Positions 26,301 to 38,296 of a DNA stretch of 64,000 nt are shown one piece after another. The stretch's first letter is position 1. The number at the start of each line of letters is the position of its first letter. The stretch is from contig JACDOX010000062.1 of NCBI GenBank assembly GCA_014549065.1, positions 62,001 through 126,000 on the forward strand, read 5' to 3'. The translations under genes and the position numbers were made by a program. The notes beneath the pieces are model-generated. The model made no database searches. It had not been told where the DNA came from and saw only the letters and a program-made list of their open reading frames with translations. Source of the stretch: Cardinalis cardinalis. Taxonomy: Eukaryota; Chordata; Aves; Passeriformes; Cardinalidae.

Positions 26301-29300
26301 TCCTACGGTCCTGTCCTAAAATGGGCCATGCAAGAAGGATAATTTGGGTAATTAGCTCAAATTAANCCTGGGTCAGAGGAAAATTCATGCATAGTGTAAT
26401 GTGTTAATGTGGAAGTGTGATCAGATCTTGTGCTACTCTGTTCACCCTCTTAACTCTACCGTCTCCAGAAAAAAGAAACTTGACTCAACTGCAGTTCTCC
26501 TGGGAACCCAGGTCTGGCATGGTTCCTTTTCTTCCATTCACAGTGAACCTCCTTTTAGAAGTTGTAATCTGCCCTGCAATCTGGTTTTGTATTTTGATTC
26601 AGAAAAATACTAGCTCATTCTTCTCTTTATTCCACTGTATGTGATACACAATTTTTCTGATGCTATCAAGTATATTTAACACCCCAATAAAGGTATTGGG
26701 ATCAACTTTTTTAATATTTAACTCTAATACAAAACTTGGACTCTCCTTTATATAGAAAGAACATTTACTTGTAGTTGGATCCTTGATATTTGACACTGGT
26801 AATAGACTGTTCACTGTTTCCAGCCATTCATGGATGTGTTCCAGATAAGCCCCTGACATATAAAAGAATTTTATGTTATTTGAATACTCTTATGGTAGCT
26901 GGAAGCATTTTTCAACAAAGGACCTCACTCAGGGTGATATATTTGGTGAACAAGATTTCCAAATAATTTTTCATGAGGCCGCACTGAACTACTGCACGCT
27001 GGTAACGTACATGTTAGAGATGTGCTCAGTACAGATGTTCCACCAACACAAGTATTTCAAGCTGAGAAACTGCTGGCCATTAATCCTACATTATTTAAAA
27101 GGAACCCTATTCATACATCTAGTGCTATGAGAATGTTGTGAAGCTGAAAGAAATGTTGAAAGTTTAGTAAAAAAAAACAACTCCAGTTTTGTGGGCAAAC
27201 AAGAGAAAGATTCTAGAGAATGCCAACTGTAACTTCTTGACTTCGGTTCCTTTANGACAAAACCAGGCACTTCAAGAGCAGGCAAGCAATGATTTGCTTG
27301 GGGAGGTTGATTAGCAACATCAGTTTTGTAGCACATTTGCTACAGAGAGCAGAGGAACTGCAGCAGGTTTATCCTGCAGGCCTGTCTCACTGCAACCATA
27401 TCAGCCTCTGTCCAGTACTCAGGAAATTAGGAAAAGATTCATTAAGTCTATTGTTTGTCAGTGCAGGGTATTTCCTTCATTCCTTGTCCAGGTCATTTGG
27501 AAGGACAGAGCCATTTCCAAAATCTCACACTTTTCTCCAGAATTCTCTATATTTTTATGTGTCAACATCACTTTTCTTGTGCAAAAATTAGTATTTTTAT
27601 TCCAGCTATTGCCTGCAGGAGCAGAGTCAGAATAAAGCTTTTACTGAGTACAGGGCTCCAATGTTGTTTATACAGAATATAGTTTTTCAGTATGGCGTGC
27701 TCCTAATTACATCTGTGCTACCATTTTTCTGTTGCTGGAAGTTATTTAAGAGCACTGCAGACAAGAGGTAGGCAGAAGCACATCCACAGTGGTCTGGGCA
27801 TTGCTGGCTATGCAGCCACGGCAAAACTCAAGAACCTACCTAAAAGCAAGTCAGATAATTGGACATCAGCCTGATGTAGTATCTGTGCTGCTATGACAGC
27901 ACAGGCAGCTCAAGACANTGGCATTTGTCTTTTAAACATGACCTAATTGCCATTTCTCCCATTAGTGCTAATTGTTCTAAGTGGCCCTTATGCATCAAGC
28001 TCTTACGTCAGTTGAATAACATCTGCTCTCTGCTCATGATGAAGTGTTTCAAACTAGAGAAAATTTTCCTCATATGGTTCCTGTAGAGCATTTGCTCTAC
28101 TCCTTCTGTCCTGTATGCTAGGAGGAAGGGCAGTGTGCAGAGGCATGTGTTTTGCCTTATCTGCAGCTGGAATAAATTCTCCAGGCAAAGGTGAGAAGCA
28201 GAAAAGGACCCAGGGGTTACAGCAGCTACACTCGATATCCCCAGCGCCTCTCTGCACTGACACACCTGATTTCAGACCTCAGTTCAGGATTAGATTTATA
28301 AGGATGCCCCAGCCTCTGAGTCTCGAAACATCTTTGAGTCTCTAAAACTAACTAAAAGATTCAGAGAACAGAACAGAAATAACACAGTGGTAACACAAAT
28401 TGCACTACAAAACTCTAACATAATCCAGTTTGTGAAGAGAAGGATTCTCCTTCTATGANCATGGAAACAATCACACCTCATTTATTCTGTGATGAATGCA
28501 ATCAGAAATTGCCATTGAATATTATCCATAGATATATAGAAACAACAAAAAGCATTGGCTCTGTTCCCCTCTTTTGTGCAGCATGTACAAATTCTGTTGT
28601 ATTTTTTCTTTTTTGTTATTGTATTGCCAATCCTGAATGAAAGAGCTTACCAATATAAAAAGATTTGGATGGAAATATAATACCTGCAGTTTTGTAATCT
28701 GTCTTTTCTAAAACCCCAAAACACCATGCATAGCTTTTTAAAATTGAAATCTGCAGTTATGTCCCAGCCACAAAAACATGCCTATGCTATCATGTGGATC
28801 CCAGAAATTACAGTTTGTTTCTGTAATCTTAACTGTATAAAGTCTCCAAACAGTTATTTTGGACAAAACATATTTCTATGTTGTTATTAAACCTTTTAAG
28901 ATCACTTTCTATGAATTCCATTACTTCAAATAAACAGGCTGGTATTTCAGAGGGAATTAACAAGTAGGTAGTTTAAAAAAACTTCTTAGTACCTGATTGA
29001 CTTTGTTTTGAAGAATGTTTGAGTAGGCAACAGTCCTAAATTAATGCAAATTTGTGAGCCAGGTCTGGCCAGGCTTTGGCCAAAGCCATTTATGTCCTTA
29101 CCCATATTGACAATTTTTCTCTAAGTTGCTCTAGAGGTGAATTCTCAGTGCTATGATCTGTATCAAGCTCCACTGTCCCTGGATTCAGCTTGGATGCACT
29201 GGGTTTGTAAGTTTGTGCCAGCTAAGATTAGAGACCTCTGCTAGTAGGCCTTGTTTTATTTATCCCTGCAACTTGCTATTACTCCTTACATAGTGCTGGA

Positions 29301-32300
29301 TTCCTGCTGCAGTCTGGGTCATCAAACGGATATTTATTACTGCGTGTGTTTATATGAACACCATACTATGTTCTAGTGGTAAAATCTTTTGCAAAAATCT
29401 TCATTTAAAATTACCTTTATTTTGATACCACATTCCATACGTTTCCAAGTTGCGACTAATTATATATTATTTATCTAGGCAATCATGTTTTTAAGTGATA
29501 TGAGCTGTGCTGGTAACTGGAAATAATAAATTAAAATGCAAATAGGAGGCAGTTGTTCAGAAATTCTGGTGGTACTGACACAGCTCATTTGGACTGAGAC
29601 GTTTCTTAGCCTTGTTCTGTAAGCAATAAGTTTCCATTAAGAATCATTTGAAAAATGCAAGGATGGCAGATTGGATGGCATTGGTCAAACACTCAGTTGC
29701 TGGCCATGTTTGAGACACAGATATAAATGGATTGATAGCCCTGTGGTGGTGCAGCACAGCTGGGACCCAGCCCGTGTGCCAAGAGTGGTGTGAGGTCACT
29801 GTATGATAAAGTCAAGCACAAGGGAGCCTCAAATGCATTTTGCTTTTAAGCAATGCTTCCATCTCCCACACTAACAGGGGCCAGGAGGAGCTATTTCAGC
29901 TGGTAACATGGTTAACACATACTTTCTCAATGTAGTAGCTGCTCTGTCTTTCCTGTCATGAGGATATATGGATTTCATTTTTTCACTCTACTCAAGACAG
30001 AACAGTAGGGATTTTCTGTTTTCAACTGAAAACTGTCAGTTTTTATGGAAGCAGAACAAGCTCCCCATGGAAAAAATGAGACATATTTGTGTAAAAAAAA
30101 AAAGTTAATCTAAACTAATTTCAGAATAGAAACTTTTAGATAAATTCCTCTTAGCCTTTGACACTTGGTCTACATTTCTCTCACTTTCCAAGAGAGGTTT
30201 TATCAATAGTGCTCTTTGCTATATGCTGGTAAATGTCTGCATAACTTATAAGCCACAGGCATCCAGGAGNGAGTGAAGGAACAAGCAGTACCTGATCGAG
30301 GCATAAAATAGCAAGTGTTTCTGAAAGGTATGGGGAAGGCTTTCATGCAGCACAGTTTATCCAACTGTGAAAACATTACTCGGGATATTAGAGTGGGTGC
30401 TCGGAGCTCTTTTGGCTGCTGACCAGGATAAATGGTCCAAGCAGAGGAGCTGACTGCAGATTAGTTACATATAAAGAAGACACAAAGGAAAAACGAAAGA
30501 CACAAAGAAACACGACCCAAGAGAGAGCAGCATGTGGGTTGAGAGATTAATCAAGCATTTCCTGAGTTATTTTTCCCTGTGTCCTGCTCCTCAGTGAACT
30601 CTACTCTTTCCCTCCCTCTCAAGCAATACCACCTTGTACAGTTCTATGAGTTTACACACAGAATTGCAAATGTAATCCCATCTCTTTCTTCAGGATGCCC
30701 CTGATTTGAGACGCAATGATACAATTGCTGAGAAAAACACCAACAAACCTCATTACAGCAAAGGCACAGAGTTAATCACTACACCACAGCCTTTCATTGA
30801 AAATATTATCTGAAAGTCACACACAAACCAAACAAATATGGCTTNTCTCCATCATGACTTCCTCAAGCACATTTCCATGACTTTTTCCACGCTCTGAACA
30901 TAATTCTTACTCTTACATTTGATTCCACTGTGTAAGTCTGCATCTCAGATGATCTTTCTGNGCTCATCAGTACTCCAGACTCATCACTGAATGCCCCCTG
31001 AGAGCTAGTCAGTCACTCCATTGCCATTCTCAGCTGTGTTCAAAGAACAAACTGAATGAGATTGATTTCNGACAAAGTGAGAATGAGTTTGTGTAGTGAT
31101 TTTGACAGGCTGGAAAGATCTCCATGCTCCAGGATTCTCATTTGTATACTAAATTTTCATCCTGATTGGATCTGGCTGAACACTTTTATCCAAAGCCAAT
31201 ATTTTGCCACAATCAAGCTAGGAATAGTTAAAAGCACTGCAAGAAAATTATATCCCAGACCAGGAAGAAAGCTGACATATTCTGAAATCTATATGGAATT
31301 TTATACTCTTGTCTGCTCTTGATTTANAAGCAAATTGCTCAGGTACCAATTAAAATATAAAAATGTGAAACATGGGGTACCTTTGGATTATTTTCATTGC
31401 CAATAGTAGAATGTCTTTCTCTTGCTGATAATTCCAGCAAGCTGGAGACCNTTCTACTTTTAACTTATCTAGCATCTCTAAATTAAAAGGTATAGCATCC
31501 TTGACTGCTGAAGTAATATTGCACAGAAACCACTGGAATATAAATCTACCACAAAGACAGTTGAAGGTTTGCAGTATTCAGGACATGCTCTGCTCAGTGC
31601 TTTTGCTATCACAGAAATGTAAAACTGCAAGAGATCCTCCTTGCATAACTCACTCCTTAGTGCATGAAACGAGGCATTATCAGCTGCACACAGAATGAGG
31701 CTTTGTCTGACCTTATCTCCGACTGTGAAGGACTGCAAAGCCTTAAAGGTACTCTAGGGTAGTGATTTTTTCCCATTAAGGTACTCTTAATTGGGTTTTC
31801 TACTCATTTTTTTCTGACACCTGAGCTAAATATTCCTGTTGTAAATTAAAGAGTGGTGTTCTTATGATTTTAAAGTCAGAGGACAGAGAATCAGCTCTCT
31901 AATGAGCTTACGCACACAGGAGAGTCTCACACTCTATAGACATTTGATGACCTTTCCCACAAATCTTTAATAATTTTGATTTTGCCAAAACATGATCAAA
32001 TTTTCAGTTCTGCCAACTACAATAAGCTTTTTCTCAGCAGCTTCTAATGTTCTCTTGTGGAAAGTCTGATCTATTTTTTTTCTTTTTTGCACAGACAAGT
32101 GCAATTTATTATTGCTAATAGTGGCACATACATTAATGATGCACTGGTATCCCCACAGTATGATATATAACATCTCCTTGCTATCCCACTTTTTCAATAT
32201 TTCTGCAAAGTAATTGGCAAAGTGTTTGACAACCTGCTCTTAACACACCTGTGTCATCACACCCATTTCCACGCTACACTGCAGCCTATGCACAACCTCT

Positions 32301-34213
32301 TACTCTGCAAAATGTACCCATCTCATTCAAATCTACTTCCTCATGCTATTTAATTCTTAAAACAGTATGATTGCAACACACTTTGATTATATAAAGCATT
32401 TTATATCATTCATTCTTACTTATTTGAGTTTGTAGAGACCAGTGAAGACCAGTCTCATTTTATTAGCAGCANCAGTGATTAGTGCTGCCTGCTATGTTTT
32501 TAAATGTAGTTCTGCTTCACAGTTCACTATGCTTACAACACATTTTTATAGATGGTTGCTTTGCCATATGCATGCTGTGCTTCACACAACCTATTTAATG
32601 TGTTGTTTTTACTAAAAATTAATCTGTTCTCTGCTGGATATTTATCACTTGTTTTTATGGTAAGTTCATACATCTTAAGTAGATGTTCTTTTAAGTCTTC
32701 TATTGCAAAACATTGTTTTAGGATATCATTTAAAATTCACATTCCTGTGTTACAGTAACAAGGACAGAACACAAATGGAATTGGAATTCCCTTTTAGAAG
32801 GACAAGTACAAAGGAAAACATGTCAGGACTGTCAGTATTAAACTCCACTTTAATTCCTTTATTAGACCATTCTCTAACTCTTCAAATTCAAATATTTATT
32901 ATGCTCTCCAGTTCTACACCATCATGATTAATGCTTTCCTCTGTGGACTGTTTTTAGTAGATTGTTATAACTTTCTCACATCATAATTCTGTGTGGCTTT
33001 CCCAAGCGATAGACAAAGATCAACCACCCATTCTCACTCTTGGCCAGGCTTTCCCTTAGAATACTTTGACTACTTCATTCTTTCCAAAAACTACATTTTT
33101 CATTTTCCAAATATTATTATAATAAAGATATGACTTTGTAGAAGACTGCTGTGAGATAAATTTTCAGCTAACTTAATTTCATAATATGTGCCAATGCTAT
33201 ACAAAGTTATCATTCCAGCATAGATAAAGGCATATACTTGATCTTAATGACAACTACAACCAAGGTTTAATCATAACTATGATAAATTTCACTTTTATAA
33301 GTGAAGTTTTGTTTGTTTGAAGAATTATGGTGTTTTTATGGTTTATTTGGTGGGGTGAGTGGGGATCCCTCAACAAATCCTAAAATCTACTTTTGTTATT
33401 TGGAAGCTCATTTGAGAGCCCCAAAGGANTTTGAATTCTTTCAAGATTAGAGTTTTAAGTTTTCAAGCATAGACTTTTATTTCTAGTTCATAAAACATTT
33501 TAGGCATTAAATTATTGGTTGCTAAATATTAAACTTGAAAAAAGAAGTTGTCCTTTCCAATTAACTATGGTTAGTCGGTGAAAATTGTACATTTGAGAGG
33601 TGTAGTTCTATATTTATTTGAAGTTGAATCCACTAAACCACAAACAAATGGTTTTCTAGTCTCCTGCTTCTAGAAAATCAAATAGAAGCTTGCAATTACT
33701 TGAACTGCACACCATCTGCTGCTGCACATATCTGCACACCATCTTCAGCAGGAGTCAGAGGAGCTGGAGGAGTAGGTATGTTTGGGAAGCAGATCAGCAT
33801 TCTTGGGGTTTAACATACTTCAGAATATCTCTCAGTGGTATAATGAGTAATTGAGAAGCATTCNTGATGTGTTCCTACTTGGGTTCTTACTGTCAAAACT
33901 TCAGCATATAACAACAACAAGAAATCTTTTCACCAATTTGTTTGATTTGGAGTAGGTGTTTGGAAAAAAAAACAACTTAGTTCTTCACAGATTTTGAATA
34001 TTTATATGTGTGTATNAGTTCGTTTTTTGTTATCTGATTAAATGTCTATGGAAAACTGTTCAAACAGGGTCATCAGTAACATATGTCAACTACTTAAAAT
34101 TAGACCAAGCACTGGCATCTCTTAGCAGCTATTTTCTTAGCTTGGAAAGTTCAGAAAAGGAAAAGCAGCANAGAAACCACTTCTGTGAGAGAGTATTGAA
34201 GACTAAAATGAGC
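23336..34213. other. Long AT-rich non-coding stretch
   Basis: No supported gene is present. An acceptor-like sequence ends at 23863 (a pyrimidine-rich run then CAG) and an AATAAA lies about 100 bp further on. On the minus strand the 26599-26859 frame is preceded by an acceptor-like tract; both are discussed as leads. A hairpin with 7-bp arms lies at 33288-33305. Between about 28700 and 31000 I see only AT-rich sequence. The word CTGCACACCATCT is repeated at 33705 and 33732. Confidence 0.55.
33288..33305. repeat. 7-bp inverted repeat, 4-nt loop
   Basis: TTCACTT (33288-33294) and AAGTGAA (33299-33305) are perfect reverse complements around TTAT. Pairing could resume after one mismatch. It is a small AT-rich hairpin with no evident role. 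Confidence 0.55.
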
Positions 34214-34355
34214 AAGTCAGAGGAACCACAGAATANTCTGAGTTGGAAGGGACCCAAAGGGATCAGCAACCCCAATCTTAAGTGACAGGCCCATGTGGGG
34301 ACCAAACCCACCACCTGGGCATTATTAGTGCCATGGCCCAAGCAGCTGAGCTCAC
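34214..34355 (-). mobile_element. tRNA-Ile-derived SINE with CR1-like tail (TguSINE1-like)
   Basis: Read on the minus strand, the element begins near 34355 with a tRNA-like head. A box A-like GAGCTCAGCTGCTTGGGCC is followed by CACTAATAATGCC, which keeps the AAT anticodon of tRNA-Ile. Next comes a box B-like GGGTTTGGTCCCC. After a linker, the distal end (low plus coordinates) reads GGGTCCCTTCCAACTCAGA and TATTCTGTGG, the typical 3' end of a CR1 LINE. From memory, a tRNA-Ile head joined to a CR1 3' tail defines TguSINE1 of passerine birds, mobilised in trans by CR1 machinery. The copy is diverged from a functional tRNA, has one N, and shows no obvious target-site duplication. It encodes no protein. 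Confidence 0.85.
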
Positions 34356-35961
34356 CTCAGGGTAAGCACTGCCAATGGCACGCAAAGGCAGTGAGACATC
34401 CCATCATCCCTTCAAATGCAGGGGGATGGTTTTTTTCTGCTGGGTCCTCCATAAAAGCTTTCTTTGTACCTACTGCATAGTCAGCCTGCAGTATGAAAAC
34501 TATAAAGAGGCAGTTTTCTCTGTAAAGAATATTTTTATCACAGAAGTATCTTTACCCACAAGTAAAATGTTTCAGCACCTTTTTGCAGACTTTTTATGTA
34601 AAGTATGAGTTTGGTTACAAGGCTAGAAAGATTGTAGGCCNACATATTTTTTTTNAAATANATACAAAATCCTGACATTATCAAAGTGATTAAACACACA
34701 GTAAAGGTTTGCACTCAGAGTGCACCATAATTTGGTNATTCAGTGTTATTTTTTTAATATTCTTAAAACTGAATACAATAAAACTGGTTTTTAACTCTTG
34801 CAAAAGTGACCTGAAATTATTTAGTTTTACCAAACTCATTTTTAAATTAATTTATTAATTCTGAACCATTACATCTGCAGTATTACTGCAGCTTCAGATC
34901 TCACAAATATTATATAAGCTATGGGAATTACAGGCCAGCTGGGAGACCTATTTAGGATAATAAAGAATCAAAACAATGTCCTTAGAGAGCAGTACAGTTA
35001 TGTAGTTTATTGGAATGTTTTGAAATAACAGTTTAATTCAGATAAGAAATAATAATTTCAGATTTGGGTCAANAATATTTTAAAGAGTTGAATTAATTTT
35101 GACTTTCACCATCTGAAAAAAACCANTCCAAAAAAATTAACATCCATTAAAAAGTTTAGTTTGTAAAATCTAAGTTACCTATCAAGAATATGTCATTGTT
35201 ACATGAAATTTTCAACCATTTCTAGTTTAAACATTGTATAAAATTCTGCCTTTGCCAATTAGACATGCATCAGTCCCTCAGCACAAAGCAATTTTACCAT
35301 GTGATGTCCTGATGCAAAAAGCACAACACATAAAAAAAGCATCGGGTTTGCAGAGTGAATATTTAGTTATTCTTTAGGTTGTCATTTGTGGCTTTATGAA
35401 AGAAGAAATGTTTAAAAAAAGAGAAAGAAAGGCATTCTCTTGCAAGTAGAGAGGGATGCAGAAGATTACAGTACAATGTGCAACATAATCATGTATTTAC
35501 TGCACAAAACACACACAGAAATATATACATTCATTTTNAGAGTTACAGCAGATGTTCACCTACTTGAAGTTAAGGCCAACAGCTCTCCCCAAGCCCATAA
35601 AGCACTGCCTAAGGGAGGAAAACATAAACAACAAGCCAAACAAAACCAAACAACAAAATCAAAACACAGACATGACTTATCTTATCTATGGATCTCAGTT
35701 CCCTAGCTGCTGAACTTGAGGCTTTTGGGTTATAAGNTGAACTAAGAGAGCTAAAAACATTCAGAATATGCAGGTAGTTGCTCTGTAACTTATTTCAACC
35801 AATGNATTACAAGGGTTTTGAAAACAGCCAAGCTGCAAATAAAAGCCATTGCCAACCTACGTTCCTTTTAAGTGTCACCTGCAAAGCAAAAAAAAGGGAG
35901 AAAATCTGTTCTCTTTTATCACCTAATGATGAAGTTATTTGCCCATGAAATTCCAATGAGG

Positions 35962-36000
35962 TTTCTCTTCAGCCTGACAGATTTCTCTTCAGCCTGACAG
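35962..36000. repeat. 20-bp tandem duplication
   Basis: TTTCTCTTCAGCCTGACAG occurs at 35962-35980 and again at 35982-36000, a period of 20 bp with no mismatch in the 19-base core. This is a recent slippage duplication or an assembly artefact. Confidence 0.9.
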
Positions 36001-38250
36001 GATATGTTTCCAAGTGAGAGATGTGGATGTTGGAGCCCACTGCCATGACCANTTGTGCAATTTCCATCAAACATATAGAGGCTAAAATTCAGTAAACCAT
36101 GTGAAGAGGGAAAAGTAGAGGAAGGAAGAAGACATGGACCAGTTCTGGGTTTAGCATGACTGTAATTTTTTCTCACTCCCTCCACAGGCACGCTCCAGTC
36201 TACACACCAGCCTCATTCCTCAGTCANTGCCTCAGCAGGAGGATTTCCCAGGCAATGTGCAGCACCTGAGGGAAAGCCCTTTCACTCCTCCCTGTCCTTG
36301 CCACTCTTTCCTGAGTGCTCAGGTGTGCTGATGCCAAAGGCTCCTATGCTCATACCANAGACTGGCTATAGAAAGGACAAAACAGGCACGCCATCACTTT
36401 GGCAACAATCCTCCCCAAATATGGGATGAATTGAATAATGTATTTATTTATTAGCTTGCAGGGGTTAAAAATAAAGGGTGAGGGCTCTACTCCTTCCTTC
36501 CAATTACTCCTCTTGCATTTCTGCTTCCAAGAATATTGGTTAAGGCCTCAGCTGCTCAGACTATTGTGTCTATATGGGAATACAATAACAAAATTTAGTG
36601 ATCTTTTTTATTTGTTTGTCTGGATAGCTTTATGTAATTATTATAAAGCCAGTGTGCGTTCATAAGGATTGCATTAGCACAAGTTTTTCCCATGTCTGTA
36701 TTTATTTACTCATTTTCCCATAAGAGAAGAAATAAATAACTTTAGAAATGTATTGGACTCAGTTCATGTACTGATCANTATATATATTTGTATATATATA
36801 AGAAGATGAAAAAAACCCCAAAAACTTGACAGGGTAGTTGCCANTGTAAACAAAATTAATATTCTCAGACATGAAAATACAACATTTACTTGAAGGAAAA
36901 AAGAGTTCTTATCATTCAATTGTCCTTTTAATACAATCANATCAAACAGCTTTGAGGGAGAAAAAATAGAAAAATGCTCTAGTTGTAACTGGCNTTTTGG
37001 GCCAGGTAGTCTCAATATGCTGTGTAATTGTCAGTTCCAGTTTTCCTTTTCTACCCACCAAAAAAGCCTTCAATGTCTGTTACTGTGCTGTTCAGCTGGT
37101 TATTGGGTGCATAAAATGGTGTCTTCATTATTAGAAATTCATTGAGACCTACCAATTGCACCACCTGAAAATCCCGTACCTTACCATTTGAGAAGATAAA
37201 ATTATTTTTAATAGTAATAAATTGTTTCAGAAAAAAAAAATNNGTTTAGAGATGGTATTCTGGGTATACTGATGGTATCTTCTTGTTACTACAGATATAT
37301 GTTTACACTCGCTAGATTTAGCTAACTTGCCACAATGAATTATTTTAAAAGTCAAGGAGCAAGCAGTTTCCATCTGCAGAAGTGAATAATGATTGAATAA
37401 TCTTTCTGGATGTTGGTAAATGTCTCCAGATTTTGCCTCACACACCTTTGCCTTAGTGTCTANGGTGACAAGTAAATTCAGCTTGAAAGTTATAGGAAAT
37501 ACTAGTGCTGGCATNTACTCAGTAGATTCAGCATTTCCATCAGCACCATGTACCTCAAAACTGAATTATGAATTTTTGTTCCTTAGGTCTCATACTGTCC
37601 TTTTCTAAAAATAAAAGGTTGAGAAAGATGACTATTTCTCTGCCTATGAATCTTTTTTCTTTGCTTTAAAAAGCTACTTCTTGTTAACCCACTCTACATA
37701 ANATTATTATCAAGTATTTTTCTCTGATGGTAATAACCATGTCATATCCTTCACAAGTAAGGATCTTAAGCCTTGAGTGTCTCATGGGAGCGTAAGAAAT
37801 CCTGCCACCATGTATCTGTAGTTAGAGACAGCACACAGGCCCAGAAACCACAAAAACCCCCAACATTTGTCATTCAGCTTTGCTCTACCTTNTAAGCACA
37901 TTTTATGATGGCAACATTTCCTCTTCAAAATGGACTGGGGGAAATTTAGAAGAAAGAAGTGTGTTTCAGGTAGGGACTTAGAAATTCAGATCATGTTCAG
38001 GAAGGTCTAATTCNAGAGGTCTAAAATTAGAAAAAGCCAATCAGATTTTTGGGGAGTTTTTTTGTTTGTTTGTTACGTGGGTTTCTCTTAATCACGGTTA
38101 CACCTTTGATTCCAGACCTGAAATTGATGGTAGATACTAGTTAGCCTTTGGAGGGGGCTTAGAGAGAGCCTGTCTTGCTTTAGCTCCTTGCAAGATCCTA
38201 ATCTGTAAATAAGTGGATGTATCAGTGCTGCCTGACCACTAGAATCTCTG

Positions 38251-38296
38251 CATATTTCTTAATTGGCATATGCTCTAATTAAATGCATATAAATTT
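38251..38296. promoter_or_regulatory. Homeodomain/POU-like motif cluster
   Basis: Within 46 bp there are TTAATTGG (homeodomain-like), CATATG (E-box), TAATTA (homeodomain core) and ATGCATAT (octamer-like). Dense overlap of such words is common in conserved developmental enhancers. The region is not open for coding. Because the local composition is AT-rich, some of these words are expected by chance, so the regulatory call is an inference only. Confidence 0.25.

Noticed and set aside
26873..27130. 85-codon plus-strand frame beside the 26599-26859 lead
   Set aside because: It is on the opposite strand, begins in AT-rich sequence without a splice or start context, and resembles no known protein.
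34290..34355. A functional tRNA-Ile gene
   Set aside because: The head is diverged in the arms, lacks a proper acceptor stem and runs on into a CR1-like tail, so it is a SINE and not a tRNA gene.
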